From: an uncultured Bacilli bacterium
GTDB lineage: Bacteria > Bacillota_I > Bacilli_A > RF39 > UBA660
NCBI GenBank assembly: GCA_947630865.1
Contig: CANRJE010000042.1
Span: 1-10,870, forward strand
Length of the DNA stretch: 10,870 bases
Direction of reading: 5' to 3'
The notes beneath the pieces were generated by a model. The model worked only from the letters and a program-made list of their open reading frames with translations, was not told the origin of the DNA and did not search any database. The first letter of the stretch is position 1. Each line of letters begins with the position of its first letter. Of this stretch, positions 5,920 through 10,870 are shown in pieces. The position numbers and the translations under genes are program-made.

Positions 5920-7749
5920 ATTGACTGCGAGAACGAGGCGGGAACCAATGTCGGTGTACGCACCACCTGTGCTCCTACTGAAGCCGAACTGACCTGCAAG
6001 AACTCCATAGTTGTGACTGCCGCCTCGATGGAACCAAGGATAGGACGAGTCAACGAAGTCCGAATGGTCAGCGTACCAGGAGTTATGATAACGATTATTT
6101 CCATCTTTATCATAGAATTGATAAAATGGCCCCATTTCTCCTGTTGCATCTCCTAATATTCTTAAATTATATGATGTAATTGTTGATGATTCAGAATATT
6201 TTTCTAAATATGGTTGATATTCGACTTTTGCTAATTCTTCAGGTGTAAATCCACTTGCGTCCCCAGTTGAATTCGGTCTATAGGAAGCCATATATTCATG
6301 TGTTCCTCCTGACATATCATATATTCCTGTTATATTTCCTGTTGTTGATGCAAGATATCCTGTTGTTGTATTATAAGCTTTCGTAAGAGCATCAATATTT
6401 CCATATGTTCCCTGATAAGAACTTTGATCAGTATTGGCTGCTGCTGAATAGCCTGTTTTATATTGATTATTATTATTTATATTAAGCTCTGCACCTTTTC
6501 CATAAATTGAATGTGATAAATAAGCTGCTGCTCCCCACTCCGTATTTTTCATCATATGTGAAGATAATTCTTCATGATAGCCTATTGCTGTTTTAAACAT
6601 ATTAGATACTTTTTGATTTCTCCATGAGAAAACATTTGGTTTTACGACAATTTTCGCACTTTCAACAGTATCTTTTTGAGCGTTTCCTGTTGTCCAAGAG
6701 CTTGAATCTATTGATGTTCCTGGAGTTCCCTGATTATATCCTGTTTCAAACTTTCCTACCCAAATACCATTTAATTCTGTATCTCCTAGAGTAAATGCTG
6801 GATGTGTATAATAACTATCTAGTTTTTCTTCTCTAACTGGTTTTACTTCATTACTTTCAAATACTATATCTATTATTCTAGCATTTCCAAAAGCATTACC
6901 AAATGATTTATCTTCCCACGTTGCGGTATTAGTTAAATCACCTGGTTTTAAATAACCACCATCACTAGCTAAATTCCAAATTTTATATTTATATCTTGGT
7001 ATCCAAACAAAGTAACTTTCAATATCTTTTTCTAGTATTGTTTCTCCATCTTTATAAGTTTTACTTGGAGTATCAACTAGTATTACTGCATTTGCCCACT
7101 CTTTATTGGCATAATCATACCATTTTGAATATATATTTGTCTTAGTTACTGTTCCATCATTTGCTATCGTAACTGGTACTAATGGTTCTTTTATAATTGG
7201 ATCTGCACCATTTAATTCTTTATCTTGATATTTATTTTGAGTTACATCAACTACTATTTTAGCACTAAAGGTTTTATTCATATAAGCTGAATCTGCTTCT
7301 TCACTTAACCATACTTTTACTTTATAGACATTGCTTCCCTTTGCTTTTATAGTTGCGCCTGAATCTATATATTTATCACTTCCTAGAGTTTTAGGAGTAT
7401 TATATCCCATATCATTTTTATTACTTGCAAATCTTATTACACTTTTAAACTCTGGTTCAGTTGATAATTCTTCAATATAGACACTATAGGTTGCATCAAT
7501 ATTTCCATTATTTCTTACAACAAATGTTAATGTTTTTGCTTCTTTCATACCATCTGTATCATTTGAAGGCTTTGCGTTTTCTAAACTTAAAGCTTCAGTC
7601 TTTCCGTCTTCAAATTCTACTTGTAATTGTCCCAAATCCATTACATAACCTTGTCCATCATTTCCTGATTTTAATAAAGCATAACTTGTTCCAAATAAAA
7701 GAACTATACTTAAACTTATCATCATTATTATTAAATTTCTCTTTTTCAT
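5917..7749 (-). CDS. DGR target: exported protein with C-type-lectin/FGE-like variable domain
   Basis: 610 residues. An N-terminal hydrophobic segment (about 6-24) ends in GTSYAL, like SipW-processed TasA/camelysin-type proteins. Residues ~38-172 look like a TasA/CalY beta-sandwich, including FVVRNNGNIDATYSVYIEEL. A linker leads to a C-terminal FGE-sulfatase/C-type-lectin-like domain (~200-610) with YFVWIPRYKY (246-255), HPAFTLG and GIWVGKFETG, and the last 52 residues are the DGR variable repeat. The lectin fold tolerates surface changes, so it probably binds varying ligands at the cell surface. The start has AAAGGAGG 5 bases upstream. No sortase motif is visible. Expression should run through the poly-G leader and terminator just upstream. 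N-terminal domain names are inferred; VR is certain. Confidence 0.93.
   Translation of the reverse strand: MKKRNLIIMMISLSIVLLFGTSYALLKSGNDGQGYVMDLGQLQVEFEDGKTEALSLENAKPSNDTDGMKEAKTLTFVVRNNGNIDATYSVYIEELSTEPEFKSVIRFASNKNDMGYNTPKTLGSDKYIDSGATIKAKGSNVYKVKVWLSEEADSAYMNKTFSAKIVVDVTQNKYQDKELNGADPIIKEPLVPVTIANDGTVTKTNIYSKWYDYANKEWANAVILVDTPSKTYKDGETILEKDIESYFVWIPRYKYKIWNLASDGGYLKPGDLTNTATWEDKSFGNAFGNARIIDIVFESNEVKPVREEKLDSYYTHPAFTLGDTELNGIWVGKFETGYNQGTPGTSIDSSSWTTGNAQKDTVESAKIVVKPNVFSWRNQKVSNMFKTAIGYHEELSSHMMKNTEWGAAAYLSHSIYGKGAELNINNNNQYKTGYSAAANTDQSSYQGTYGNIDALTKAYNTTTGYLASTTGNITGIYDMSGGTHEYMASYRPNSTGDASGFTPEELAKVEYQPYLEKYSESSTITSYNLRILGDATGEMGPFYQFYDKDGNNRYHNSWYADHSDFVDSSYPWFHRGGSHNYGVLAGQFGFSRSTGGAYTDIGSRLVLAVN
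5923..6075 (-). repeat. DGR variable repeat (VR)
   Basis: Forms codons 559-609 of the target gene. Compared with TR it changes ten Asn codons to H562, D564, H574, S578, Y581, G589, S591, S593, Y598 and D600, keeps Asn at 580, and changes the TR's Asp to V609. The last ~27 coding bases (5925-5951) are identical to TR and GC-rich, as expected for the initiation-of-mutagenic-homology segment. Confidence 0.97.
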
Positions 7750-7788
7750 ATTTCCTCCTTTTGTCCCACAATTCTAATTTTAGACATT

Positions 7789-7831
7789 AAAAAACACATA
7801 AATTAGTATTTGTAACTAACTTTATGTGTTT
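7789..7831 (-). terminator. Leader terminator ahead of the DGR target gene
   Basis: On the minus transcript, the stem AACACAUAAAGUUAGU / ACUAAUUUAUGUGUU (one bulged G), a 7-base loop and six U. It lies between the leader ORF and the target's ribosome site, so transcripts must pass it to express the target: an attenuator arrangement. A second perfect 9-bp hairpin (7853-7861 with 7866-7874) lies just upstream, directly after the poly-G tract. Confidence 0.82.
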
Positions 7832-7862
7832 GTTTATATATCTATTTTTTACCTTAGAAAAT

Positions 7863-7922
7863 CTATTTTCTAAGCCCCCCCCCCATGGTTGACTCATTGT
7901 TAACCTTTTTTTGTGTGTTCAT
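7863..7922 (-). CDS. Leader ORF with a 10-G tract upstream of the DGR target
   Basis: As printed, it encodes 19 residues, MNTQKKVNNESTMGGGLRK, with AGGAAGG 12 bases before the ATG. The run of ten G (7875-7884 as C on the plus strand) encodes the glycines. With nine G the frame would instead stay open for 44 codons, through the terminator hairpin and U-run, to a TAA at 7787-7789. With eight it would stop almost at once. KKVNNxSTMGGG is shared with the leader ORF at 10581-10715. This could be a phase-variable leader peptide controlling read-through, or the shared block may act as DNA or RNA only. Homopolymer length is vulnerable to sequencing error. Confidence 0.5.
   Translation of the reverse strand: MNTQKKVNNESTMGGGLRK
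7888..7904. promoter_or_regulatory. GTYAAC direct-repeat site, DGR leader copy
   Basis: On the minus strand GTTAAC-N5-GTCAAC: two near-identical hexamers 11 bases apart, one helical turn, also readable as an imperfect palindrome. The same site is at 10629-10645. It may be an activator or repressor operator, or part of the leader RNA fold. Confidence 0.4.
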
Positions 7923-7947
7923 TACAATCGACTTCCTTCCTATTATC

Positions 7948-7975
7948 ATAATATCATAATTTTGAAATTTGTCAA
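7948..7975 (-). promoter_or_regulatory. Promoter of the DGR target leader
   Basis: On the minus strand, a perfect TTGACA (7970-7975), a 16-base spacer and TATTAT (7948-7953). Transcription would begin about 20 bases before the leader ORF. Confidence 0.75.
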
Positions 7976-8002
7976 ACTTTTTCAAAATTTTTTTTCATAG
8001 TT

Positions 8003-8593
8003 CTAATTTCCTATTGTATTTTTGTTTAACTCAATATATTTTAAATATGTTTCCTTAAATGTATTTAAAAGCATAATGTCCCTAGTTCTTATAATATCTA
8101 AAACTTTATCATTTAAATTAAACAAAAATATATCATTTAAGTATGTTTCTAATCTTTTTTGTTTAAATGAAGAATCATAATAATCGTTCAAATTACTACT
8201 TAATTCTTTTATTTTTTTACACGATGATTCTTTTAAAGTTCCTTCTAATTTTTTATAAATATCTTCTAAATCTTTTTCTGATATCGTTATCTCAGTATCT
8301 AATTCTAATATTATTTGTTTTATATTTTCTTTTTTTAATTCAAGTAAATTCATTAAATTGTCTCGATACCAATCTATAAATTTTTTTATATATTCTTCAA
8401 TCTCTTTTTTGTGAAAAAAACTTTCTTTTATTTCTATTGTTTTCTTAAGTGCATTGTTTGTTGCACTTTCTAGAAGATTTTCTGTTGCTAATACTAGAAC
8501 TTCTAAATTATTATCAAGATCAAGATTTAGTTTATTTTGATAAATTTCTTTGTTTTTTATCTCTAACTGCTTCTTAACATCTTTATTGTTCAT
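8003..8593 (-). CDS. Hypothetical helical protein
   Basis: 196 residues that I do not recognise. It is rich in Lys, Glu, Asn, Leu and Ile, with long heptad-like stretches (about 85-140), no signal peptide and no membrane segment, so probably a cytoplasmic alpha-helical or coiled-coil protein. GAAAGGG lies upstream of the ATG, and a strong promoter (8626-8654) gives it its own transcript. It sits between the target gene's leader and the Rpn-like genes. No terminator was identified after it; its end is about 30 bases from the next promoter. Codon use looks like its neighbours. Confidence 0.75.
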   Translation of the reverse strand: MNNKDVKKQLEIKNKEIYQNKLNLDLDNNLEVLVLATENLLESATNNALKKTIEIKESFFHKKEIEEYIKKFIDWYRDNLMNLLELKKENIKQIILELDTEITISEKDLEDIYKKLEGTLKESSCKKIKELSSNLNDYYDSSFKQKRLETYLNDIFLFNLNDKVLDIIRTRDIMLLNTFKETYLKYIELNKNTIGN

Positions 8594-8625
8594 ATATAAC
8601 CCTTTCTATTATCTCCTACATTAAT

Positions 8626-8654
8626 AGAATAACAATTTAAAGAAAAAATGTCAA
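8626..8654 (-). promoter_or_regulatory. Promoter of the hypothetical helical protein gene
   Basis: On the minus strand, TTGACA (8649-8654), a 17-base spacer and TATTCT (8626-8631), with the ATG at 8593. The rest of 8655-8801 holds only a weak possible hairpin and no gene I can support. Confidence 0.75.
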
Positions 8655-8801
8655 TTTTTTGCTGATTTGTTGATTTAAATTTGAAACTTTTTAAGGGTTT
8701 TGATGATTATAAAAAAACATAATCTAGTATTTCGGCTTCAATAAGAAGTTTTTAAAATATCCAAATATGTTTTTATAATTCATATGATTTTCATAATATT
8801 G

Positions 8802-9092
8802 TTATTGTTCAATGATAGCTTTTACTTCATCTATGTCAAGATTTGTTATTTCTGATATCGTCTCAAGTTCTATTCCTTTTTTATTCATGTTTATAACCAT
8901 TTCATGTCTATTTTGTTCAATTCCTTCAAGGCGTCCCTCAGCAAGACCCTCAGCACGACCCCGAGTTAATCCATCTTGTAATCCTTCATTTCTCGCTTCT
9001 TCTCGTTCTTCTCTAATTATGGCTTCTTTTAATTTTTTGTCTCCTTCTTCTGTTCTATAAAATCTTCTTACCAATCCCTCATCTTGGTTCAT
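8802..9092 (-). pseudogene. Truncated Rpn/PDDEXK-family copy (C-terminal part)
   Basis: 96 codons matching residues 238-318 of the full-length gene at 9342-10307. It begins at the same MNQDEGLVRRF stretch, has an inserted set of GL/EG repeats (about residues 38-58) typical of this family, and ends in the same LDIDEVKAIIEQ. The whole PDDEXK nuclease core is missing. It keeps its own ribosome site (AAAGGTG) and an upstream region (9113-9165) similar to that of the full gene (10384-10430). So it arose by duplication with an internal N-terminal deletion, not by simple fragmentation, and may still be translated. An in-frame GTG at 9104 is a less likely start. Confidence 0.85.
8983..9092 (-). repeat. 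Direct repeat, Rpn copy 1
   Basis: 110 bases matching 9487-9596 (offset 504) with four mismatches by eye. It covers the shared part of the two Rpn-like genes and indicates a recent duplication. Confidence 0.9.
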
Positions 9093-9112
9093 TATAAATA
9101 TCACCTTTCTTT

Positions 9113-9165
9113 CATTATTAAGGCTTCAATTAACCTTTCAATTATAATATACACGGCTTATTTTT
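9113..9165 (-). promoter_or_regulatory. Conserved upstream region of the truncated Rpn copy
   Basis: Closely resembles 10384-10430 in front of the full-length gene, including TATAATTGAAAGGTTAATTGAA read on the minus strand with small indels. It contains a TATAAT-like -10 without an obvious -35, plus TTGAA repeats. Probably the inherited promoter and control region. Confidence 0.45.
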
Positions 9166-9226
9166 AAATTGGAAAAATAAATCGTTTTTTTTAAGTCCTT
9201 GCGAGACAAGGATTCACGAATGTCTC

Positions 9227-9251
9227 AAGGTGAAATTTGTTCACCTTTTTT
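9227..9251 (+). terminator. Plus-strand terminator with no visible gene
   Basis: AAGGTGAA (9227-9234), a 5-base loop, TTCACCTT (9240-9247) and a T run. A second hairpin, TCCTTG/CAAGGA (9196-9211), precedes it, and GAGACA/TGTCTC could pair alternatively. No plus-strand ORF feeds it, so it could be a small structured RNA or a bidirectional boundary between the two Rpn-like genes. Confidence 0.45.
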
Positions 9252-9287
9252 AAAATTAAGAAAAATTTCAGAAATTTATCCATATAA

Positions 9288-9334
9288 AATAAAAAGACTA
9301 AATAGAGAATATTTCTATTAAGTCACTTTTTATT
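9288..9334 (-). terminator. Terminator after the full-length Rpn-like gene
   Basis: On the minus transcript, a long AU-rich stem: AAUAAAAAG/CUUUUUAUU (9326-9334 with 9288-9296) extended by ACU/AGU and AAUAGA/UCUAUU pairs, ending in a U-rich stretch, just after the stop codon. Confidence 0.6.
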
Positions 9335-9341
9335 TGACATG

Positions 9342-10307
9342 TTAATTATTTTTAGATTGTTCAATGATAGCTTTCACTTCGTCTATATCAAGACCAGTTG
9401 CTTTTGAAATTATATCTAAACTTACTCCTTGAGAATTAAAGTTAACTACCATTTCACGTTGCTTTTCTTCACGACCTTCAGCAAGTCCTTCATTTCTCGC
9501 TTCTTCTCGTTCTTCCCTTATTATGGCTTCTCTTATTTTTTTGTCTCCTTCTTCTGTTCTATAAAATCTTCTTACCAATCCCTCATCTTGGTTCATTCTA
9601 TACAACACCTTTCCCATTAAATTTTTTATTTCAGGGTTTATTTCTAAATCTTTTAAGCAGTCATTAAATTCCGCTGTCTTATTTATACATAGTAATGCAC
9701 AGCTTATTACTATTTCTTTCTCTTTTGCACTTAACCCTTCATAGTCTTTATTGTACCAGAGTTTATAACATTTTTCAATATTGATGTTCACTACCCTTAT
9801 ACTTTCTGTTAAAATATCTCCTTCTTCATTTCGCAATAAATATTCATCTATTACTTTTTCTCTTGTATTTATAAAAAAGTTATTAAAGTTAAATAATATT
9901 GTTGTTGGTATATTATCATATGTATCATTTGTTGTTATTCCACTTGATGCTTCATCATATAAATACAATAGATTCTTCTTTAATATCGTTTGATAAAATT
10001 TTCCTCTTGTATTGATATTTACTTCTAGTATTATTTTACTAATATTATTATTATCTTGTATTCTAACAACAACATCTCTTTCTGTTATTTTTTCACCTAT
10101 TGTATTTTTAGGAGTTTTTAAAGGTATTAAAGTAACTTTATTTTCAATATCTTCATATCTTACACCTAATACTTTTGATAAAAACATTGTTAATATCTCT
10201 ATATTAGCTGGATCCCCATACATAATTTTAAATGCTTCGTCGAAAGATAGCTTTATCATCTCACCTGGTTTTAAATTTCTTTTTTTATTAAGCATATTTG
10301 TTGTCAT
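9342..10307 (-). CDS. Rpn/PDDEXK-family nuclease (transposase-like)
   Basis: 321 residues of the Rpn / PD-(D/E)XK putative transposase family, common in gut Bacillota and often present in several copies. The nuclease core is at the N-terminus: FDEAFK (22-27), ERDVVVRI with D78, and LEVN with E95-x-N97 in place of the more usual ExQ. The C-terminus has EEREEARNEGLAEGREE and the LDIDEVKAIIEQ helix. Rpn proteins of E. coli cut DNA and promote recombination; no terminal inverted repeats are seen here, so autonomous mobility is not shown. AGGAGG lies 10 bases before the ATG. A 24-codon ORF overlaps its start, suggesting coupled translation. A shortened duplicate lies just downstream. Confidence 0.88.
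   Translation of the reverse strand: MTTNMLNKKRNLKPGEMIKLSFDEAFKIMYGDPANIEILTMFLSKVLGVRYEDIENKVTLIPLKTPKNTIGEKITERDVVVRIQDNNNISKIILEVNINTRGKFYQTILKKNLLYLYDEASSGITTNDTYDNIPTTILFNFNNFFINTREKVIDEYLLRNEEGDILTESIRVVNINIEKCYKLWYNKDYEGLSAKEKEIVISCALLCINKTAEFNDCLKDLEINPEIKNLMGKVLYRMNQDEGLVRRFYRTEEGDKKIREAIIREEREEARNEGLAEGREEKQREMVVNFNSQGVSLDIISKATGLDIDEVKAIIEQSKNN
9487..9596 (-). repeat. Direct repeat, Rpn copy 2
   Basis: Partner of 8983-9092, inside the full-length Rpn-like gene. Confidence 0.9.
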
Positions 10308-10362
10308 ATTTATTTTTCCTCCTTTTCTTGATTTTAGTTTTATTGATTTTTTTACTTAACAT
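10288..10362 (-). CDS. Basic 24-codon leader ORF overlapping the Rpn-like gene
   Basis: Begins at ATG 10362 with a strong ribosome site (AAAGGAGG, 6 bases upstream) and encodes a very basic peptide (MLSKKINKTKIKKRRKNKYD then NKYA). It overlaps the first 20 bases of the Rpn-like gene in another frame. The Rpn ribosome site lies inside it, so ribosomes translating it would pass over or reset at the nuclease start: a coupling or toxicity-limiting arrangement (inference). The truncated copy has no equivalent ORF. Not recognised as any known peptide. Confidence 0.5.
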   Translation of the reverse strand: MLSKKINKTKIKKRRKNKYDNKYA

Positions 10363-10383
10363 AATTTTCCTCCTTTCCTAATT

Positions 10384-10430
10384 AAGTAAAGGTTTCAATT
10401 AACCTTCAATTATAATATAACCGGTTTATT
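10384..10430 (-). promoter_or_regulatory. Upstream control region of the Rpn-like gene
   Basis: Shares sequence with 9113-9165. On the minus strand it contains TATAAT (10409-10414) as a candidate -10, an AACCGGTT palindrome (10419-10426) where the -10/-35 spacer would be, and TTGAA repeats. No good -35 is seen. The stretch 10431-10520 is AT-rich with nothing further I can call. Confidence 0.4.
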
Positions 10431-10520
10431 TTTTATTTTTTTAAAAAATAGGAAAAAAATATCAAAAAAAATAAAAAAATTTTTAATTGTAAAGTTAAAA
10501 TCGGTATGTAGGGGCAAATG

Positions 10521-10548
10521 TTGAAATTTTAAAAAAATGTGATATGAT
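10521..10548 (+). promoter_or_regulatory. Promoter of the right-hand leader
   Basis: TTGAAA (10521-10526), a 16-base spacer and TATGAT (10543-10548), followed by AGGGAG at 10562-10567. It points away from the Rpn-like gene, toward the gene starting at 10806. Confidence 0.72.
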
Positions 10549-10580
10549 AGATATATATGATAGGGAGCGTGACAATAAAA

Positions 10581-10715
10581 ATGCAAAAATTTAGTTTAAA
10601 ATTAAACTTTTATTTTACATTAAAAAAAGTTAACAATTTGTCAACCATGGGGGGGGGTTATCTAGAAAAGTATCCCATATCTGATACAGCAAGTACTAAA
10701 ATTTTGAAAGAGTAG
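10581..10715 (+). CDS. Leader ORF with a 9-G tract upstream of a second exported-protein gene
   Basis: 44 codons. It has a basic, partly hydrophobic N-terminus (MQKFSLKLNFYFT), then KKVNNLSTMGGG, where the glycines come from nine G (10649-10657), then YLEKYPISDTASTKILKE. AGGGAG lies 13 bases before the ATG. Any change in G number not divisible by three makes the ORF stop early: at TAG within six codons for eight G, and at TGA near 10680 for ten G. The homologous leader of the DGR target keeps KKVNNxSTMGGG in frame although the A7G1/A7G2 bases before it differ by an indel, which favours a translated peptide. Function unknown; not matched to any peptide family. Confidence 0.55.
   Translation: MQKFSLKLNFYFTLKKVNNLSTMGGGYLEKYPISDTASTKILKE
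10629..10645. promoter_or_regulatory. GTYAAC direct-repeat site, right-hand copy
   Basis: GTTAAC-AATTT-GTCAAC, the same design as 7888-7904 with different central bases. Conservation of the hexamers and of their spacing suggests protein binding or an RNA hairpin with a kept A-C mismatch. Confidence 0.4.
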
Positions 10716-10729
10716 CACATGTAAATATG

Positions 10730-10764
10730 GCACATGGAAAGTGTCAAGTTTTCATGTGCTTTTT
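10730..10764 (+). terminator. Attenuator-like terminator before the right-hand gene
   Basis: GCACATGGAAA (10730-10740) pairs with TTTTCATGTGC (10749-10759, one G-U), loop of 8, then a T run. A second GCACATG at 10715-10721, overlapping the leader ORF's stop codon, could pair with the same CATGTGC, giving mutually exclusive folds. It lies between the leader ORF and the main gene. Confidence 0.78.
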
Positions 10765-10805
10765 GTCATTTTGTGAAAAAAATGTTGAAGAAAAGGAGTG
10801 ATTTT

Positions 10806-10870
10806 ATGAAAGGTAATGAAAGAAAAAAACAAATTTTATTATTAGTAATACTAGCAGTAGTAGTAATAGG
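10806..10870 (+). CDS. Exported or membrane protein, N-terminal fragment
   Basis: Cut by the window edge. It starts at ATG 10806 with AAAAGGAGTG 5 bases upstream. The visible residues are MKGNERKKQILLLVILAVVV then IG: a charged N-terminus followed by a hydrophobic helix, as in a signal anchor or in the N-terminus of the DGR target. It shares the poly-G leader design with the DGR target, so it is probably another surface protein under the same control. What follows, including any lectin domain or second VR, is outside the window. Confidence 0.7.
   Translation, partial: MKGNERKKQILLLVILAVVVI

Noticed and set aside
5889..6149. 86-codon open frame over VR
   Set aside because: Out of frame within the target gene; a shadow of the VR sequence.
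7872..10657. Inverted poly-G blocks as ends of an insertion sequence
   Set aside because: Both blocks sit at equivalent places inside leader units; no target-site duplication or canonical transposase spanning the interval.
1..10870. CRISPR array or prophage structural genes
   Set aside because: No regularly spaced short repeats, no cas genes, and no phage head or tail genes in the window.

Overview
This is a strongly AT-rich stretch with Bacillota/Mycoplasmatota-type features: strong AGGAGG ribosome sites, a T-box leader, an AbrB/SpoVT-like switch protein and TTGACA/TATAAT promoters. TGG is used for Trp and TGA ends the MutS-like gene, so the standard code fits better than the mycoplasma code. 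It is most like an uncultured gut Bacilli or Mycoplasmatota relative; I cannot place it further. Almost every gene is on the minus strand.

Housekeeping end (1-3414): a structured small-RNA candidate on the plus strand (131-246). Then, on the minus strand, a Met T-box leader followed by metG and an overlapping tatD, with an AbrB/SpoVT-GAF-like regulator upstream.

Diversity-generating retroelement, DGR (3466-7749): reading along the minus strand, it has a 610-aa exported target protein with a C-type-lectin/FGE-like domain ending in a variable repeat (VR), then a template repeat (TR, 5517-5669), then three overlapping genes: a MutS-like mini-protein, an Avd-like helical bundle, and a DGR reverse transcriptase with SQ and YMDD motifs. 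Over 153 aligned bases TR and VR differ at 12 positions. All 12 are adenines of the TR coding strand, the DGR signature. Hand-read promoter and terminator signals suggest a separate TR RNA (about 5765-5296).

Accessory end (7750-10870): the target gene and a second exported-protein gene starting at 10806 on the other strand share one leader design. It consists of a promoter, a short ORF encoding KKVNNxSTMGGG through a poly-G run (10 G and 9 G), a rho-independent terminator, then the ribosome site of the main gene. I could not match this leader to any family I know. It could be a phase-variable attenuator controlling surface proteins. Between the two leaders lie an unrecognised helical protein, a full-length Rpn/PDDEXK nuclease-type gene with a 24-codon coupled leader ORF, and a shortened duplicate of that gene.

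Working together: the DGR would vary the protein's displayed face, while the poly-G leader could vary whether it is made. The first is strongly supported by sequence; the second is inference.
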